NCBI GenBank assembly: GCA_030529455.1
Contig: JAUMWV010000013.1
Coordinates: forward strand, 1 to 41,346
Direction: 5' to 3'
Length of the DNA stretch: 41,346 bases
Source: Propionibacteriaceae bacterium
GTDB lineage: Bacteria > Actinomycetota > Actinomycetes > Propionibacteriales > Propionibacteriaceae
Below are positions 8,995 to 17,578 of this stretch, piece by piece. Made by a program: the position numbers and the translations under genes. The notes beneath the pieces were generated by a model. The model ran no database searches, was not told where the DNA came from, and was given only the letters and a program-made list of their open reading frames with translations. How positions within the stretch are numbered: the first letter of the stretch is position 1; each line of letters begins with the position of its first letter.

Positions 8995-10434
8995 GTGCCA
9001 CGCCTGAACGACACCCAGCTCACCGCCGTCTCCCAGCTCATGCGGACCCCGGGGGTCATCGGCGAGCTCGGCCGCCGGTTCAGCGCCGCCGGGCACGAGT
9101 TGTACCTGGTCGGCGGCAGCGTCCGGGACGCCCTGCTGGGCGCCCTTGGCCACGACCTCGACTTCACCACCTCGGCCCGGCCCGAGGCCACCGAGAAGAT
9201 CCTGCGGGCCTTCACCCCCGCAGTGTGGGATATCGGCAAGGAGTTCGGCACCATCGGCGCGCGCCACACCAGCGACGACTCCGACTGGGTGATCGAGGTC
9301 ACGACGTTCCGCGCCGACACCTACGCCCAGGCCACCCGCAAACCCGACGTCGCCTACGGCGACCGCATCGAAGACGACCTCGTCCGGCGTGACTTCACGG
9401 TGAACGCCATGGCGGTCAACGTCGTCACCGGCGAGTTCGTCGACCCCTACGGCGGGCTGGACGACCTGGCCCACGGCGTGATCCGCACCCCAGCAACGGC
9501 CGAACAGTCCTTCAGCGACGACCCGCTGCGCATGATGCGGGCGGCCAGGTTCGCGTCCCGGCTGGGTTTCACCGTCGCCGAGGACGTGCGCCGGGCGATG
9601 AGCGACATGGCCGAACGCATCGAGATCGTCTCGGTCGAGCGGATCGCGGCCGAACTGAATGGGCTACTGCTCAGCGACTCCCCCCGCGCCGGGCTCGACC
9701 TGCTCGTCACGACCGGCATCGCCGACCGCGTCCTGCCCGAGCTGTCGGCGCTGCGCCGCGAAACCGACGAACACGGACGCCACAAGGACGTCTACGTCCA
9801 CTCTTTGACGGTGCTGGACCAGGCGATCGCACTGGAGAAAGCCCGCGGCCACGCCCCCGACCTGGTCAACCGGTTGGCGGCGCTGCTGCACGACATCGGC
9901 AAACCCGCGACCAAACGCTTCGAAGGGTCGAAAGTGACCTTCCACCACCACGATGTCGTCGGCGCGAAGCTGGCGAAGAAGCGGCTGCGGGCCCTCAACT
10001 ATCCGAGCGCCGTCATCGCGTCGGTGTGCAAGCTGATCGAGTTGCACCTGCGGTTCCACGGCTACGGCGACGGCCAGTGGACGGATTCGGCGGTGCGCCG
10101 CTACGTCCGCGACGCCGGGGACGAGCTGGAACGGCTACACATCCTCACCCGCGCCGACTGCACCACCCGCAACGCCCGCAAGGCGGCCCGCCTGCAAACC
10201 ACCTACGAGCAGCTGGAATGGCGCATCGACATGCTGGCCGAGCAGGAGGAGTTGGACGCCATGCGTCCCGACCTCGACGGCAATCAGATCATGGAGATCC
10301 TCGGGATCGGTCCCGGCCGCGAGGTCGGCCAGGCTTACAAGTACCTGCTGGAACTGCGCATGGAGCACGGCCCGCTCGGGACCGACCGGGCGACGGCCGA
10401 ACTCCGGGCGTGGTGGGCGTCCCGCACCGGCTGA
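8995..10434 (+). CDS. pcnA: CCA tRNA nucleotidyltransferase / poly(A) polymerase family with HD domain
   Basis: A 479-residue class II nucleotidyltransferase that adds or repairs the 3' CCA end of tRNA. The nucleotidyltransferase core has GGSVRD at residues 40-45 and the metal-binding DLDFTT (D54 and D56). The conserved RRDFTVNAMA and DDPLRMMRAARFASRLGF motifs follow. An HD phosphohydrolase domain begins at LLHDIGKPATK (H299/D300), with a further metal-ligand candidate in FHHHDVVGA. The size matches mycobacterial PcnA closely. The frame is open back to 8899, but the GTG at 8995 is preferred because of the TAGACT box and because the upstream part overlaps disA. It starts the conserved actinobacterial run pcnA-DUF6049-murJ; a mutT gene often found here is absent. 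Confidence 0.94.
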   Translation: MPRLNDTQLTAVSQLMRTPGVIGELGRRFSAAGHELYLVGGSVRDALLGALGHDLDFTTSARPEATEKILRAFTPAVWDIGKEFGTIGARHTSDDSDWVIEVTTFRADTYAQATRKPDVAYGDRIEDDLVRRDFTVNAMAVNVVTGEFVDPYGGLDDLAHGVIRTPATAEQSFSDDPLRMMRAARFASRLGFTVAEDVRRAMSDMAERIEIVSVERIAAELNGLLLSDSPRAGLDLLVTTGIADRVLPELSALRRETDEHGRHKDVYVHSLTVLDQAIALEKARGHAPDLVNRLAALLHDIGKPATKRFEGSKVTFHHHDVVGAKLAKKRLRALNYPSAVIASVCKLIELHLRFHGYGDGQWTDSAVRRYVRDAGDELERLHILTRADCTTRNARKAARLQTTYEQLEWRIDMLAEQEELDAMRPDLDGNQIMEILGIGPGREVGQAYKYLLELRMEHGPLGTDRATAELRAWWASRTG

Positions 10435-10500
10435 CGGGCGGCTTGGCCCCTGACTACGGGACGCGAGCGCCGGGGTGCCCGTTTCGCCAGGTCAACCCCG

Positions 10501-10506
10501 TACCAT
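10501..10506 (+). promoter_or_regulatory. -10 box (TACCAT) upstream of the DUF6049 gene
   Basis: TACCAT ends seven bases before the GTG at 10514, the leaderless spacing seen at other genes here. The box overlaps the alternative ATG at 10505, which makes the GTG the likelier start. Confidence 0.45.
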
Positions 10507-10513
10507 GGGGACG

Positions 10514-12418
10514 GTGAAGAGGACTCGGACGATCTGGGCTGCGCTGTGCCTGGCGTTCGGCGTCCTGTCGGTGCTGCCGCCGGCCTCGGCCCACGCCGTA
10601 GACGACTACCCCGTGGTGGTCAAGGTGACCTCGGTCACACCCACCCAGCTCCAGGCCGGGCAGGCCGCGACCGTCGAGGTCAGCGGCACCCTGACGAATA
10701 CTTCCAGCTTCCCGCTGACCTGGGTGACGGCCGAACTGTGGCGTGACCCGACCCCGGCGACGACCCCGGAGCGGCTGACCGAACTGACGGCCGCCGACCC
10801 CGGCGACGTTCCAGGGTCGAGGCTGCGCGACGAGGCCGGCGGCACCATGGTGACGGTCCGCCGGGGCGAACCCCTGAACCCCGGGGCGAGCGAGGCATTC
10901 ACGCTGCGGGCCACTACCGAACAGCTGGGCTTCACCGCCGCTGGGGTGTACAGCCTCGGGGTGCACGTGCGGGCACTGCCCCCGGCCGGGCCGGTCGCGA
11001 CGGTCGGCATCGACCGCTGGGTGATGCCGCTCGCCCCGGCCGAGGTTGCCTACGCGGCAGTGACGCTGCTCACCAGCAAGCCGAGCATGACCGCGATCGG
11101 GGAGTTCACCGACGGCCACCTCGCAGCCGAACTGACCGGGAGGCTCGACCGGCTGCTCCAGTTCGCCGAGCGCCCGGGAGCGACCTTCGCCATCGACCCT
11201 GGGCTCGTCGACGAGGTGCGGGCGCTGACCGCGAACCATGTCGTCAACGGGAAACCCGCCGGGCCGGTCCCGGCGGCGTCGGCGTGGCTGTCCCGGCTGA
11301 CGGCCCTGATCCGGCGCGGCCACGGGTTCCGGCTTCCCTACGCCAACCCCAACCTGAGGGAGGGGTTCATCTTCGACAACCCGGAGGCGGTGGCACGGGT
11401 GCTGGTGCGGACGCAGGAAGCCGCCGCGGCGAGCGGCAACCCCGCGTCCGCTCTCCCGCTGGCCGTGCTCGGCGGGTCAGGAGAGTTCGCGGCCTCGCTC
11501 AGCCCGTCGGCGGTGGTGATCTCTCCGTCGTGCACGGGGCACACCGGGGAACTCGTCGGGGCCACCCCACTCCCGCTCGCGACGCTGCGCCCCCTGTCGT
11601 TCATCCCGGACCGGGTGCGCCAGCACGTCCGTGCCGAGGAGGTCGTCGGGGCGTTGTCGGGGCGTCCGATGGTGCGGATCGTCTCCTCCGAGGCGGACGT
11701 GGCTGGGGTGACGGCGCTGGGCGCCGAGGGACGCACGCTTACCCCGCTCACCGACCTGCCCCGGACCCCGGACGGCGCCTGCGACGCGACGACCCCCACC
11801 GTGACCGACAAGGACCTCGCCGACAGACTGCGGACCTGGATCGGCGCGATCCCGTTCGCCCTGGAACTGTCCGGACCCGATTTCGAGGCTCGGGTGGCGC
11901 GGATCAGCGCCAACGCGATGTCGCAGAACCTGTCCGCCGCCGAGGCCCTCGCCTATCTAGGCGACGCGGCCCGGTTCCTGCCCGACGAGAACCAGCTGCT
12001 GCTGCGCAGCCAGCCCAGCGTTGTCATGGCGGCCCGGGACAACCAGTTCCCGCTCAGCGTGTCGAACCGGTCAGCGTCCCCCGTGCGGGTGAAGGTGACC
12101 TTCACCAGTTCGAACCCGCAGCGCGTCCGTGTGGCCGACACCCAGGTGGTCGAGTTGTCGGCTGGCGAGACAACCAGCATCAACGCTGAGGTGCACGCGA
12201 CGAGCAACGGGGTCGTCGACGTGACCGCCCAGCTGAGCACCGAGTCGGGACGCCGCCTCGGCGACACTCAGAGCATCGAGATCGTCTCTACCGAGGCGGG
12301 CCTGATCGGCTGGGTCATCATCGTGGCCTCGGCCGTGCTGGTGATCGGTGGCACGGTGTGGCGGATACGGGCCGTGCAACGCGAGGCCGCGGCGAAGGGA
12401 GTCCCGAGTGAAAGCTGA
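10514..12418 (+). CDS. Secreted/anchored DUF6049 family protein
   Basis: A 634-residue envelope protein. A basic start and signal peptide (about residues 1-27, ending ASAHA) lead into a long extracytoplasmic region with beta-rich ends. A single C-terminal membrane helix (about 595-617, GLIGWVIIVASAVLVIGG) and a short basic tail complete it. It is the counterpart of the conserved protein encoded between the nucleotidyltransferase and MurJ genes in mycobacteria (Rv3909 position). The family's function is not established; its fixed place beside murJ suggests a role in cell-envelope biogenesis. The GTG at 10514 (GGGGAC just before) or the ATG three codons earlier could start it. Its stop overlaps the murJ start by 11 bases, so the two are translationally linked. 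Confidence 0.82.
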   Translation: MKRTRTIWAALCLAFGVLSVLPPASAHAVDDYPVVVKVTSVTPTQLQAGQAATVEVSGTLTNTSSFPLTWVTAELWRDPTPATTPERLTELTAADPGDVPGSRLRDEAGGTMVTVRRGEPLNPGASEAFTLRATTEQLGFTAAGVYSLGVHVRALPPAGPVATVGIDRWVMPLAPAEVAYAAVTLLTSKPSMTAIGEFTDGHLAAELTGRLDRLLQFAERPGATFAIDPGLVDEVRALTANHVVNGKPAGPVPAASAWLSRLTALIRRGHGFRLPYANPNLREGFIFDNPEAVARVLVRTQEAAAASGNPASALPLAVLGGSGEFAASLSPSAVVISPSCTGHTGELVGATPLPLATLRPLSFIPDRVRQHVRAEEVVGALSGRPMVRIVSSEADVAGVTALGAEGRTLTPLTDLPRTPDGACDATTPTVTDKDLADRLRTWIGAIPFALELSGPDFEARVARISANAMSQNLSAAEALAYLGDAARFLPDENQLLLRSQPSVVMAARDNQFPLSVSNRSASPVRVKVTFTSSNPQRVRVADTQVVELSAGETTSINAEVHATSNGVVDVTAQLSTESGRRLGDTQSIEIVSTEAGLIGWVIIVASAVLVIGGTVWRIRAVQREAAAKGVPSES

Positions 12419-15400
12419 AGTCTCAACGACGAACCGGCTGGTACGGGCCGTCGCGGTCATGGGATCGGGGACGCTCATCAGCCGGGTGCTGGGGCTGGTG
12501 CGGCTGGCGCTGATCCTGGCGATCCTGGGATCGAGCACCCGCCAGGGGGAAATCTTCTGGTTCGCCAACCTGATCCCGAACACCCTGCTGCTGTTCCTGG
12601 CCGGGGGCGTGCTGAATACGGTGCTGGTCCCGCAGATCGTCCGCGCGATCAAACACGACTCAGATGGCGGCGAGGCCTACGTCAACCGCATCCTGACGGC
12701 CTTCACCGCCGCCATCGGGGCGGTGACCGTGCTGTTGTGCGTCGCCTCCCCCGTGCTGCTGTACATCTACGTGTCGGACGCCTGGCGAACAGCCGCCCTG
12801 GCCGAGCACTACTCCGGCATGGTGCTGCTCACCTACCTGTGCGTGCCACAGTTGTTCTTCTACGGCGTGTTCTTCCTACTCAGCCAGGTGTTGAACGCCC
12901 GCGACCAGTTCACCCCCGGCATGTGGGCGCCGATCGTCAACAACATCATCTCGATCGCGGTCTTCGCCCTGTACTTCCTGGTCTGGGGGATCGGCGACCC
13001 GTCGCTGCCGTTCACCACGAGCCAGGTGCTGCTGCTCGGCATCGGGTCGACGCTCGGCATCGTCGCCCAGTTCCTCGTCCTGCTGCCGTACATGCGGCAC
13101 ACCGGGTTCCGGTTCCGCCCCCGGTTCGACCTGCGCGGGGCCGGGCTGGGCAAGACGGCCCACCTGGCGAAGTGGACGATCTACTACGTGGTGGTCAGCC
13201 AGCTGACGCTGATCGTGGTGCAGCGGCTCGCCAGCTCGGCCACGCCGGGCGGACGCGGCGCGGGCATGACGGTCTACAGCAGCGCCGAAATGCTGTGGCT
13301 GCTGCCGCATTCGCTCATCACGGTGTCGCTGGCGACGGCGATGCTGTCCAGCGCGTCCCGGCTGGCCGCCGAACGGGACCTGGCCGGAGTGGCAGCCGAA
13401 ACCGTCAAGACGATCAAGTTCGCGGTGCTGGCGCTGGTTCCGGCCTCGGTGCTGCTGGCGGCCTTCGCCCACCCGGTGGCGCGGGTGCTGCTGGGCCACG
13501 GGTCGGGCGCGCAGGGCGCGGCCTACATCGGCACGACGCTGGTGGCGTTCGCGGTGGGGCTGGTGCCCTACACCATCCAGTTCGTGTGCAACCGCGCCTA
13601 CTACGCGCTGGAAGACACCCGGGGGGCGTTCTACCTGCAGCTGTTCATCGCGGTGCTCAACGCGGTCTTCGCGGTCGTGCTGGTGCTGCCGTTCGGCAAC
13701 CCGGAATGGGTGGCCCCGGCCCTGGCCGCGTCGGTATCGCTGGCCTATGGCATCGGGGTCGTGGTGACGCTGCGGGCGCTGCGGCGGAAACTGCCGTCGC
13801 TGCAGGTCCACGAGATCGTGCGCTTCGTCACCCGGCTGTCGGCCTTCAGCGTCCCCTCCGGCGTGCTGGCGTGGCTGGTCTCGTCGTGGATCATCGGCGC
13901 GGTGGGCGGCCTCGGCGGGGACCTGCTCGGCGGGCTGGTCGGCGGCGTGGTGTTCCTGGCCGGGTTTGCCGGGGGCGCCCGGCTGTTCCACGTCCGGGAG
14001 CTGACCGACGCGGTGGCGACCGTGCTGCGGCGCAAACCGGGCGGCGCCCCGGCCGAGCCCCCGGCGCCGGTTTCCGGGCCCACCCCCGAGCCGGTGGCCG
14101 AGCAGCCCCCCGCCGTGGCGGACGAGGTGGCAGACACGCTGAACAGACCCCCCGCGATGGCCCACAACAGCGATACAGTTTCGCCAATCGTGGAATCAGG
14201 ACAGTTGCTGAGCCACCGCTACAGCTTGCGCGACCGGCTGCTCCGGCGGGGTGATACCGAGACCTGGCTGGCCTTCGACCAGGTGCTGTCGAGGCTGGTG
14301 CTGGTCCACTTGTTGCCGACCACGAACGTCCGGCTGACCGAGGTGCTGGACGCGGCCCGCAAGGGCGCCGTCGCCACCGAGTCCCGCTTCCTACGAGTGC
14401 TGGACGCCGTCGAATGCGACGACCCGGAGCTCCCGATCGGCGGCTACGTGGTGTGCGAGTACACCCCCGGCCAGAACCTAGAGGAGCTGCTGCAGAATGG
14501 GCCGCTGACCCCAGCCGAGGCCGCCTGGATCGTCCGCGAGGTGGCGGACGCGATGGCGAGCATGCACGCCCAGGGCCTGTTCCACGAGCGGTTGAGCCCG
14601 GACACGGTGCTCATCACCGCGTCTGGCAACGTCAAGATCGTGGGCTTCGGGGTCGAGGCGGCACTGGAGCCCACCGGCGGGGAGCAGGCGTCCTGGACGC
14701 AGCGGGAGATGACCGACGTCAGGGCGCTCGGCAAGCTGCTGTACGCCGCGCTGGTGCATCGCTGGCCGGGCGGGGAGGCCTGGGGCATGCACGCCGCGCC
14801 GCGGGACACCGACGGTCAGTACCTGACTCCGCGGCAGGTCCGCCAGGGGGTCTCCCCGGTGCTCGATTCGATCTGCGACCGGATCTTGTCCGAACTGCCC
14901 CGCGACGGCGAGCCCCCGCTGGAGAGCGCATCCGACATCGTCTTCGCGCTGAATAGCGTGCTCGGCATGACCGACGCCTCCACCGACCTGGAGAACCGGC
15001 TGCGCTACCCGACGGTGCGCGGCGCCGGGCGTCCGGGTGAGGCCCGCGACGGCGACGCGACCACCGAATTGCCGAAGGTGGCCTCCTCCGAGACCGACGA
15101 GCCCGACCTGCCGCCCGTGCCGCTGACGATCCAGCCGCCGCGGATCGCGGTGTCGGCGACGCCGCTGGAGAGACCGCGCCGCCGCTGGCTGACGATCCTG
15201 GTCAGCCTGGTCGGGGCGACCCTGCTGGTCTCGCTCGGGATAATCGCTGTGCAGAACGCCACCCGCGGGTCAGCCCAGCCCGCCCAGGGCATCACCCCGG
15301 ACACCCCGCCGGTCGGCCGGGCCATCACCGCGGGCAAGGATTTCGACCCGTTCGGTGGGGACGGGGAGAACCCGAAACTGGTGCCGCTGGCCTTCGACGG

Positions 15401-15755
15401 CAAGAACGAGACCGCGTGGACGACCGAGCGGTACCGCAAGTCGGCCGACTTCGGCGGCCTCAAGCCGGGGGTCGGGATCGTCCTGGACCTCGGGGAGCCG
15501 AAGCTCGTCCGGGTGGTCCGAGTGAACCTCGGCGGGCAGCCGACCTCGCTGGAGGTCAGGGTCATCGGTGGGGACGCCCCGGGCGAGGCCCTCGACGACT
15601 GGCAGGTGGTGGGTTCGGCCTCCGACCTGGGGGAGACCGCCGACATCAGCGTCCAGCCCACGACGACCCGCTACGTCCTGGTCTGGCTGACCAAGGTGCC
15701 CGCCAGCGGCGACCGGTTCCAGGGCCGCATCAACGAGGTGCAGGTGCTGGGCTGA
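12408..15755 (+). CDS. murJ: MurJ-like lipid II flippase fused to a pseudokinase and C-terminal lectin-like domain
   Basis: A 1115-residue protein matching the mycobacterial MviN architecture. Residues about 1-545 form the multi-helix MurJ/MviN flippase that moves lipid II across the membrane (VMGSGTLISRVLGLVR at the start is diagnostic). Residues about 595-850 resemble a Ser/Thr kinase but lack the catalytic parts: the VAIK lysine is replaced (LVLVHLLP), HRD reads HER in FHERLSPDTVLI, and DFG reads GFG. It is therefore a pseudokinase. A membrane helix (about 924-946) leads to an extracytoplasmic discoidin/CBM-like domain (about 965-1115). In mycobacteria the phosphorylated pseudokinase recruits FhaA to restrain wall synthesis. 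The GTG at 12408 has GAAGGGA seven bases upstream. sigM, the usual next gene, is missing. Confidence 0.93.
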   Translation: MKAEVSTTNRLVRAVAVMGSGTLISRVLGLVRLALILAILGSSTRQGEIFWFANLIPNTLLLFLAGGVLNTVLVPQIVRAIKHDSDGGEAYVNRILTAFTAAIGAVTVLLCVASPVLLYIYVSDAWRTAALAEHYSGMVLLTYLCVPQLFFYGVFFLLSQVLNARDQFTPGMWAPIVNNIISIAVFALYFLVWGIGDPSLPFTTSQVLLLGIGSTLGIVAQFLVLLPYMRHTGFRFRPRFDLRGAGLGKTAHLAKWTIYYVVVSQLTLIVVQRLASSATPGGRGAGMTVYSSAEMLWLLPHSLITVSLATAMLSSASRLAAERDLAGVAAETVKTIKFAVLALVPASVLLAAFAHPVARVLLGHGSGAQGAAYIGTTLVAFAVGLVPYTIQFVCNRAYYALEDTRGAFYLQLFIAVLNAVFAVVLVLPFGNPEWVAPALAASVSLAYGIGVVVTLRALRRKLPSLQVHEIVRFVTRLSAFSVPSGVLAWLVSSWIIGAVGGLGGDLLGGLVGGVVFLAGFAGGARLFHVRELTDAVATVLRRKPGGAPAEPPAPVSGPTPEPVAEQPPAVADEVADTLNRPPAMAHNSDTVSPIVESGQLLSHRYSLRDRLLRRGDTETWLAFDQVLSRLVLVHLLPTTNVRLTEVLDAARKGAVATESRFLRVLDAVECDDPELPIGGYVVCEYTPGQNLEELLQNGPLTPAEAAWIVREVADAMASMHAQGLFHERLSPDTVLITASGNVKIVGFGVEAALEPTGGEQASWTQREMTDVRALGKLLYAALVHRWPGGEAWGMHAAPRDTDGQYLTPRQVRQGVSPVLDSICDRILSELPRDGEPPLESASDIVFALNSVLGMTDASTDLENRLRYPTVRGAGRPGEARDGDATTELPKVASSETDEPDLPPVPLTIQPPRIAVSATPLERPRRRWLTILVSLVGATLLVSLGIIAVQNATRGSAQPAQGITPDTPPVGRAITAGKDFDPFGGDGENPKLVPLAFDGKNETAWTTERYRKSADFGGLKPGVGIVLDLGEPKLVRVVRVNLGGQPTSLEVRVIGGDAPGEALDDWQVVGSASDLGETADISVQPTTTRYVLVWLTKVPASGDRFQGRINEVQVLG

Positions 15756-15773
15756 GCGGCCGCTGACTAGGGG

Positions 15774-16970
15774 TTAGGACCCCACCGGCCGGGTCTCTGG
15801 CGCCCGCCACCAGCCGAGCGCCGAGGCGGCCAGCAGCGTCCCGGAGACCGCGAAGGCCCACCCGAAGCCGTAGTGGTCGGCCAGCAGGCCCGCCAGCAGC
15901 GGGCCGATGATGGCCCCCAGGTCGGCGGCCATCTGGAAGGTGGCCAGCGCGCCACCGCCGGAGCGGTCGTTGCCGATGATGTCGGCGAGCGCGGCCTGCT
16001 GGGCCGGGCCCATGACCCCGACCCCGAACCCGGCGAGCAGCGACCAGCCCAACACCACCCACTGAGACCCGGACCAGCCGGTGAGTGCCGTGGCCAGGCC
16101 GCAGATCACCAGACCGGTTAGCACGAGCGGCTTGCGTCCCCTGAGGTCGGAGAAGCGCCCGGACCGGGTCACGGCGATGCCGTTCCCGGCGGCGAAGGCG
16201 GCCATCGCGGCCCCGGCCACCCAGGGTTCGGCGGCGAGCGCGACCGTCACCAGCAGCGGCACCTGGGCGAGCCGGATGCCGAAGTTCACCCAGCCGTTGG
16301 CGAAGCTGGAGACCAGCGCCGCCCGGAAGGTGGGGTGCCGGAGCGCCTCCCGGGTGGTGAAGACCGTCCGGGACCCGTCCCCGGAACCTGCGGCCGAGGC
16401 CATCGCCGAGGGCAGGAACAGCCACACCACCCCCGCGGCCACTACCAGCGACACCGCGTAGACCAGGAACGGCAGCCTCATGCCGAACCCCACCAGCGAA
16501 CCGCCGATGACCGGCCCCAGCACCCCGCCCAGCAGGAAGGAGGACGCGTACATGCTCGCCACCCGCCCCCTGATCTCTGGCGGAGCGATGCGGATCAGCA
16601 GACCCATCGCCGAGACCGTGAACATCGTCGAACCGACCCCGCCGACGATGCGAGAGGCGATCAGCACGGTGTAGGTCGGGGAGTAGGCGGTGATGACCTG
16701 TCCCAACGCGACGATCAGCAGGCCGACGAGGTAGACCCGGCGCTCCCCGATCCGGGTGACCAGGTAGCCCGACGGTGGGGCGAACACGAGCCGGGAGAAC
16801 GCGAAGGCGCTGATCGCGGCCGAGGCGCCCGTCACCCCGACGTCGAAGCTTTGGGCGAAGGATGGCAGCACCGGCCCGATGAGGCCGTAGCCGATGGCGA
16901 TGACGAAGGCCGCCGCGATCAGAGCCCACAGCTGCGGCGGGACGCTGGCCCGCATGCGCGTCACCGCCAT
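15774..16970 (-). CDS. Major facilitator superfamily transporter, drug-efflux type
   Basis: A 398-residue protein with 12 predicted membrane helices. After a short tail come helices 1 (LWALIAAAFVIAIGYGLIGPVLPSFA) and 2. The loop between helices 2 and 3 holds a shortened motif A (GYLVTRIGERRVYLVG). Motif C-like glycines (SFLLGGVLGPVIGGSLVG) occur in helix 5, which is typical of drug/proton antiporters. Substrate is unknown. The ATG at 16970 follows AAGGGGG and gives the normal family start; the frame is open to 17012. A TAAGCT box sits about 60 bases upstream. It is convergent with murJ and its stop lies 18 bases beyond the murJ stop. Confidence 0.86.
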   Translation of the reverse strand: MAVTRMRASVPPQLWALIAAAFVIAIGYGLIGPVLPSFAQSFDVGVTGASAAISAFAFSRLVFAPPSGYLVTRIGERRVYLVGLLIVALGQVITAYSPTYTVLIASRIVGGVGSTMFTVSAMGLLIRIAPPEIRGRVASMYASSFLLGGVLGPVIGGSLVGFGMRLPFLVYAVSLVVAAGVVWLFLPSAMASAAGSGDGSRTVFTTREALRHPTFRAALVSSFANGWVNFGIRLAQVPLLVTVALAAEPWVAGAAMAAFAAGNGIAVTRSGRFSDLRGRKPLVLTGLVICGLATALTGWSGSQWVVLGWSLLAGFGVGVMGPAQQAALADIIGNDRSGGGALATFQMAADLGAIIGPLLAGLLADHYGFGWAFAVSGTLLAASALGWWRAPETRPVGS

Positions 16971-17118
16971 GGGCTGCCCCCTTCCCCCGCTGCCATCCCG
17001 CGGACGCTCCACACTCGCTGGTTGGCCTCAGCTTATTCCCCGCCCGTCCCCGACGCGTGGGGAACCGGTGACAGCCCGCGGCCGCCGCAGTGTTGCGGGA
17101 CGCGCGGGGCCGGTGGTC

Positions 17119-17445
17119 CTAGCGCACCGCGGGCCTGCGCCGCCGCCAGCCGAACCTGCCGGATTCGTCCTCGGTGAGTTCCACGACGATGGGTCCGGCC
17201 TCATGGGGGCCATACCAGCCCAGGTAGCCTTCGGCGAACAGCGCCCCCGACAGCGACTCCTCCTCGTGGGCGGCCGCGCGGTAGTCGAGGTATCTGCGAT
17301 AGAGCTGGCAGCCGGGCACCAGGACGGTTCTCGGCCGCCGCGAGGCCGCCCGGATGCTGATGATCGGCATCCGTTCCGAGCCGAGCACCCTGACGACCGT
17401 CTGGACCGCCAGGTTGTTGAAGACGGGGTGATGTTCAGTCGTCAT
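17119..17445 (-). CDS. Small protein of unknown function
   Basis: A 108-residue protein that I do not recognise. The ATG at 17445 has a good GGAGG ten bases upstream, which is why I take it as a real gene although the frame is open to 17667. The translation is soluble, with a mixed alpha/beta look: RMPIISIRAASRR, then LVPGCQLYRRYLDYRAAAHEEE, then a tryptophan/tyrosine patch GYLGWYGP and a basic end FGWRRRRPAVR. No membrane segment or metal-site pattern is seen. It follows the heterodimeric ABC exporter by 133 bases on the same strand, separated by a hairpin at 17483-17504, so it may be read partly by run-through. Function unknown. Confidence 0.6.
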   Translation of the reverse strand: MTTEHHPVFNNLAVQTVVRVLGSERMPIISIRAASRRPRTVLVPGCQLYRRYLDYRAAAHEEESLSGALFAEGYLGWYGPHEAGPIVVELTEDESGRFGWRRRRPAVR

Positions 17446-17482
17446 GGGCGACGATTCCTCCGTGAAGGAGCAGGGATTCGGT

Positions 17483-17504
17483 GCCGCCACGAACCGGTGG
17501 CGGC
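17483..17504 (-). terminator. Hairpin between the ABC exporter and the small gene
   Basis: GCCGCCAC at 17483-17490 and GTGGCGGC at 17497-17504 form a perfect 8-base-pair stem with a six-base loop, 75 bases after the exporter stop. There is no T-run, so it is either a weak intrinsic terminator or an attenuator/leader hairpin of the next gene. Confidence 0.45.
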
Positions 17505-17578
17505 TCGCCTCAGCGGTGAGGTAGCGGCCATAGCCGATGGTAACAGCGCATCGGTGGCCGCGCCCGCGCTGGGGCCGG

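Noticed and set aside
6789-9392. A long plus-strand open frame opposite the ABC ATPase and disA
   Set aside because: Its translation is a Pro/Arg/Gly/His-rich string without motifs, and it lies antisense to two genes with clear catalytic motifs. Long antisense frames are expected at this GC content.
12876-14254. Long frames on both strands within murJ
   Set aside because: They shadow a complete flippase-pseudokinase gene and show no family features.
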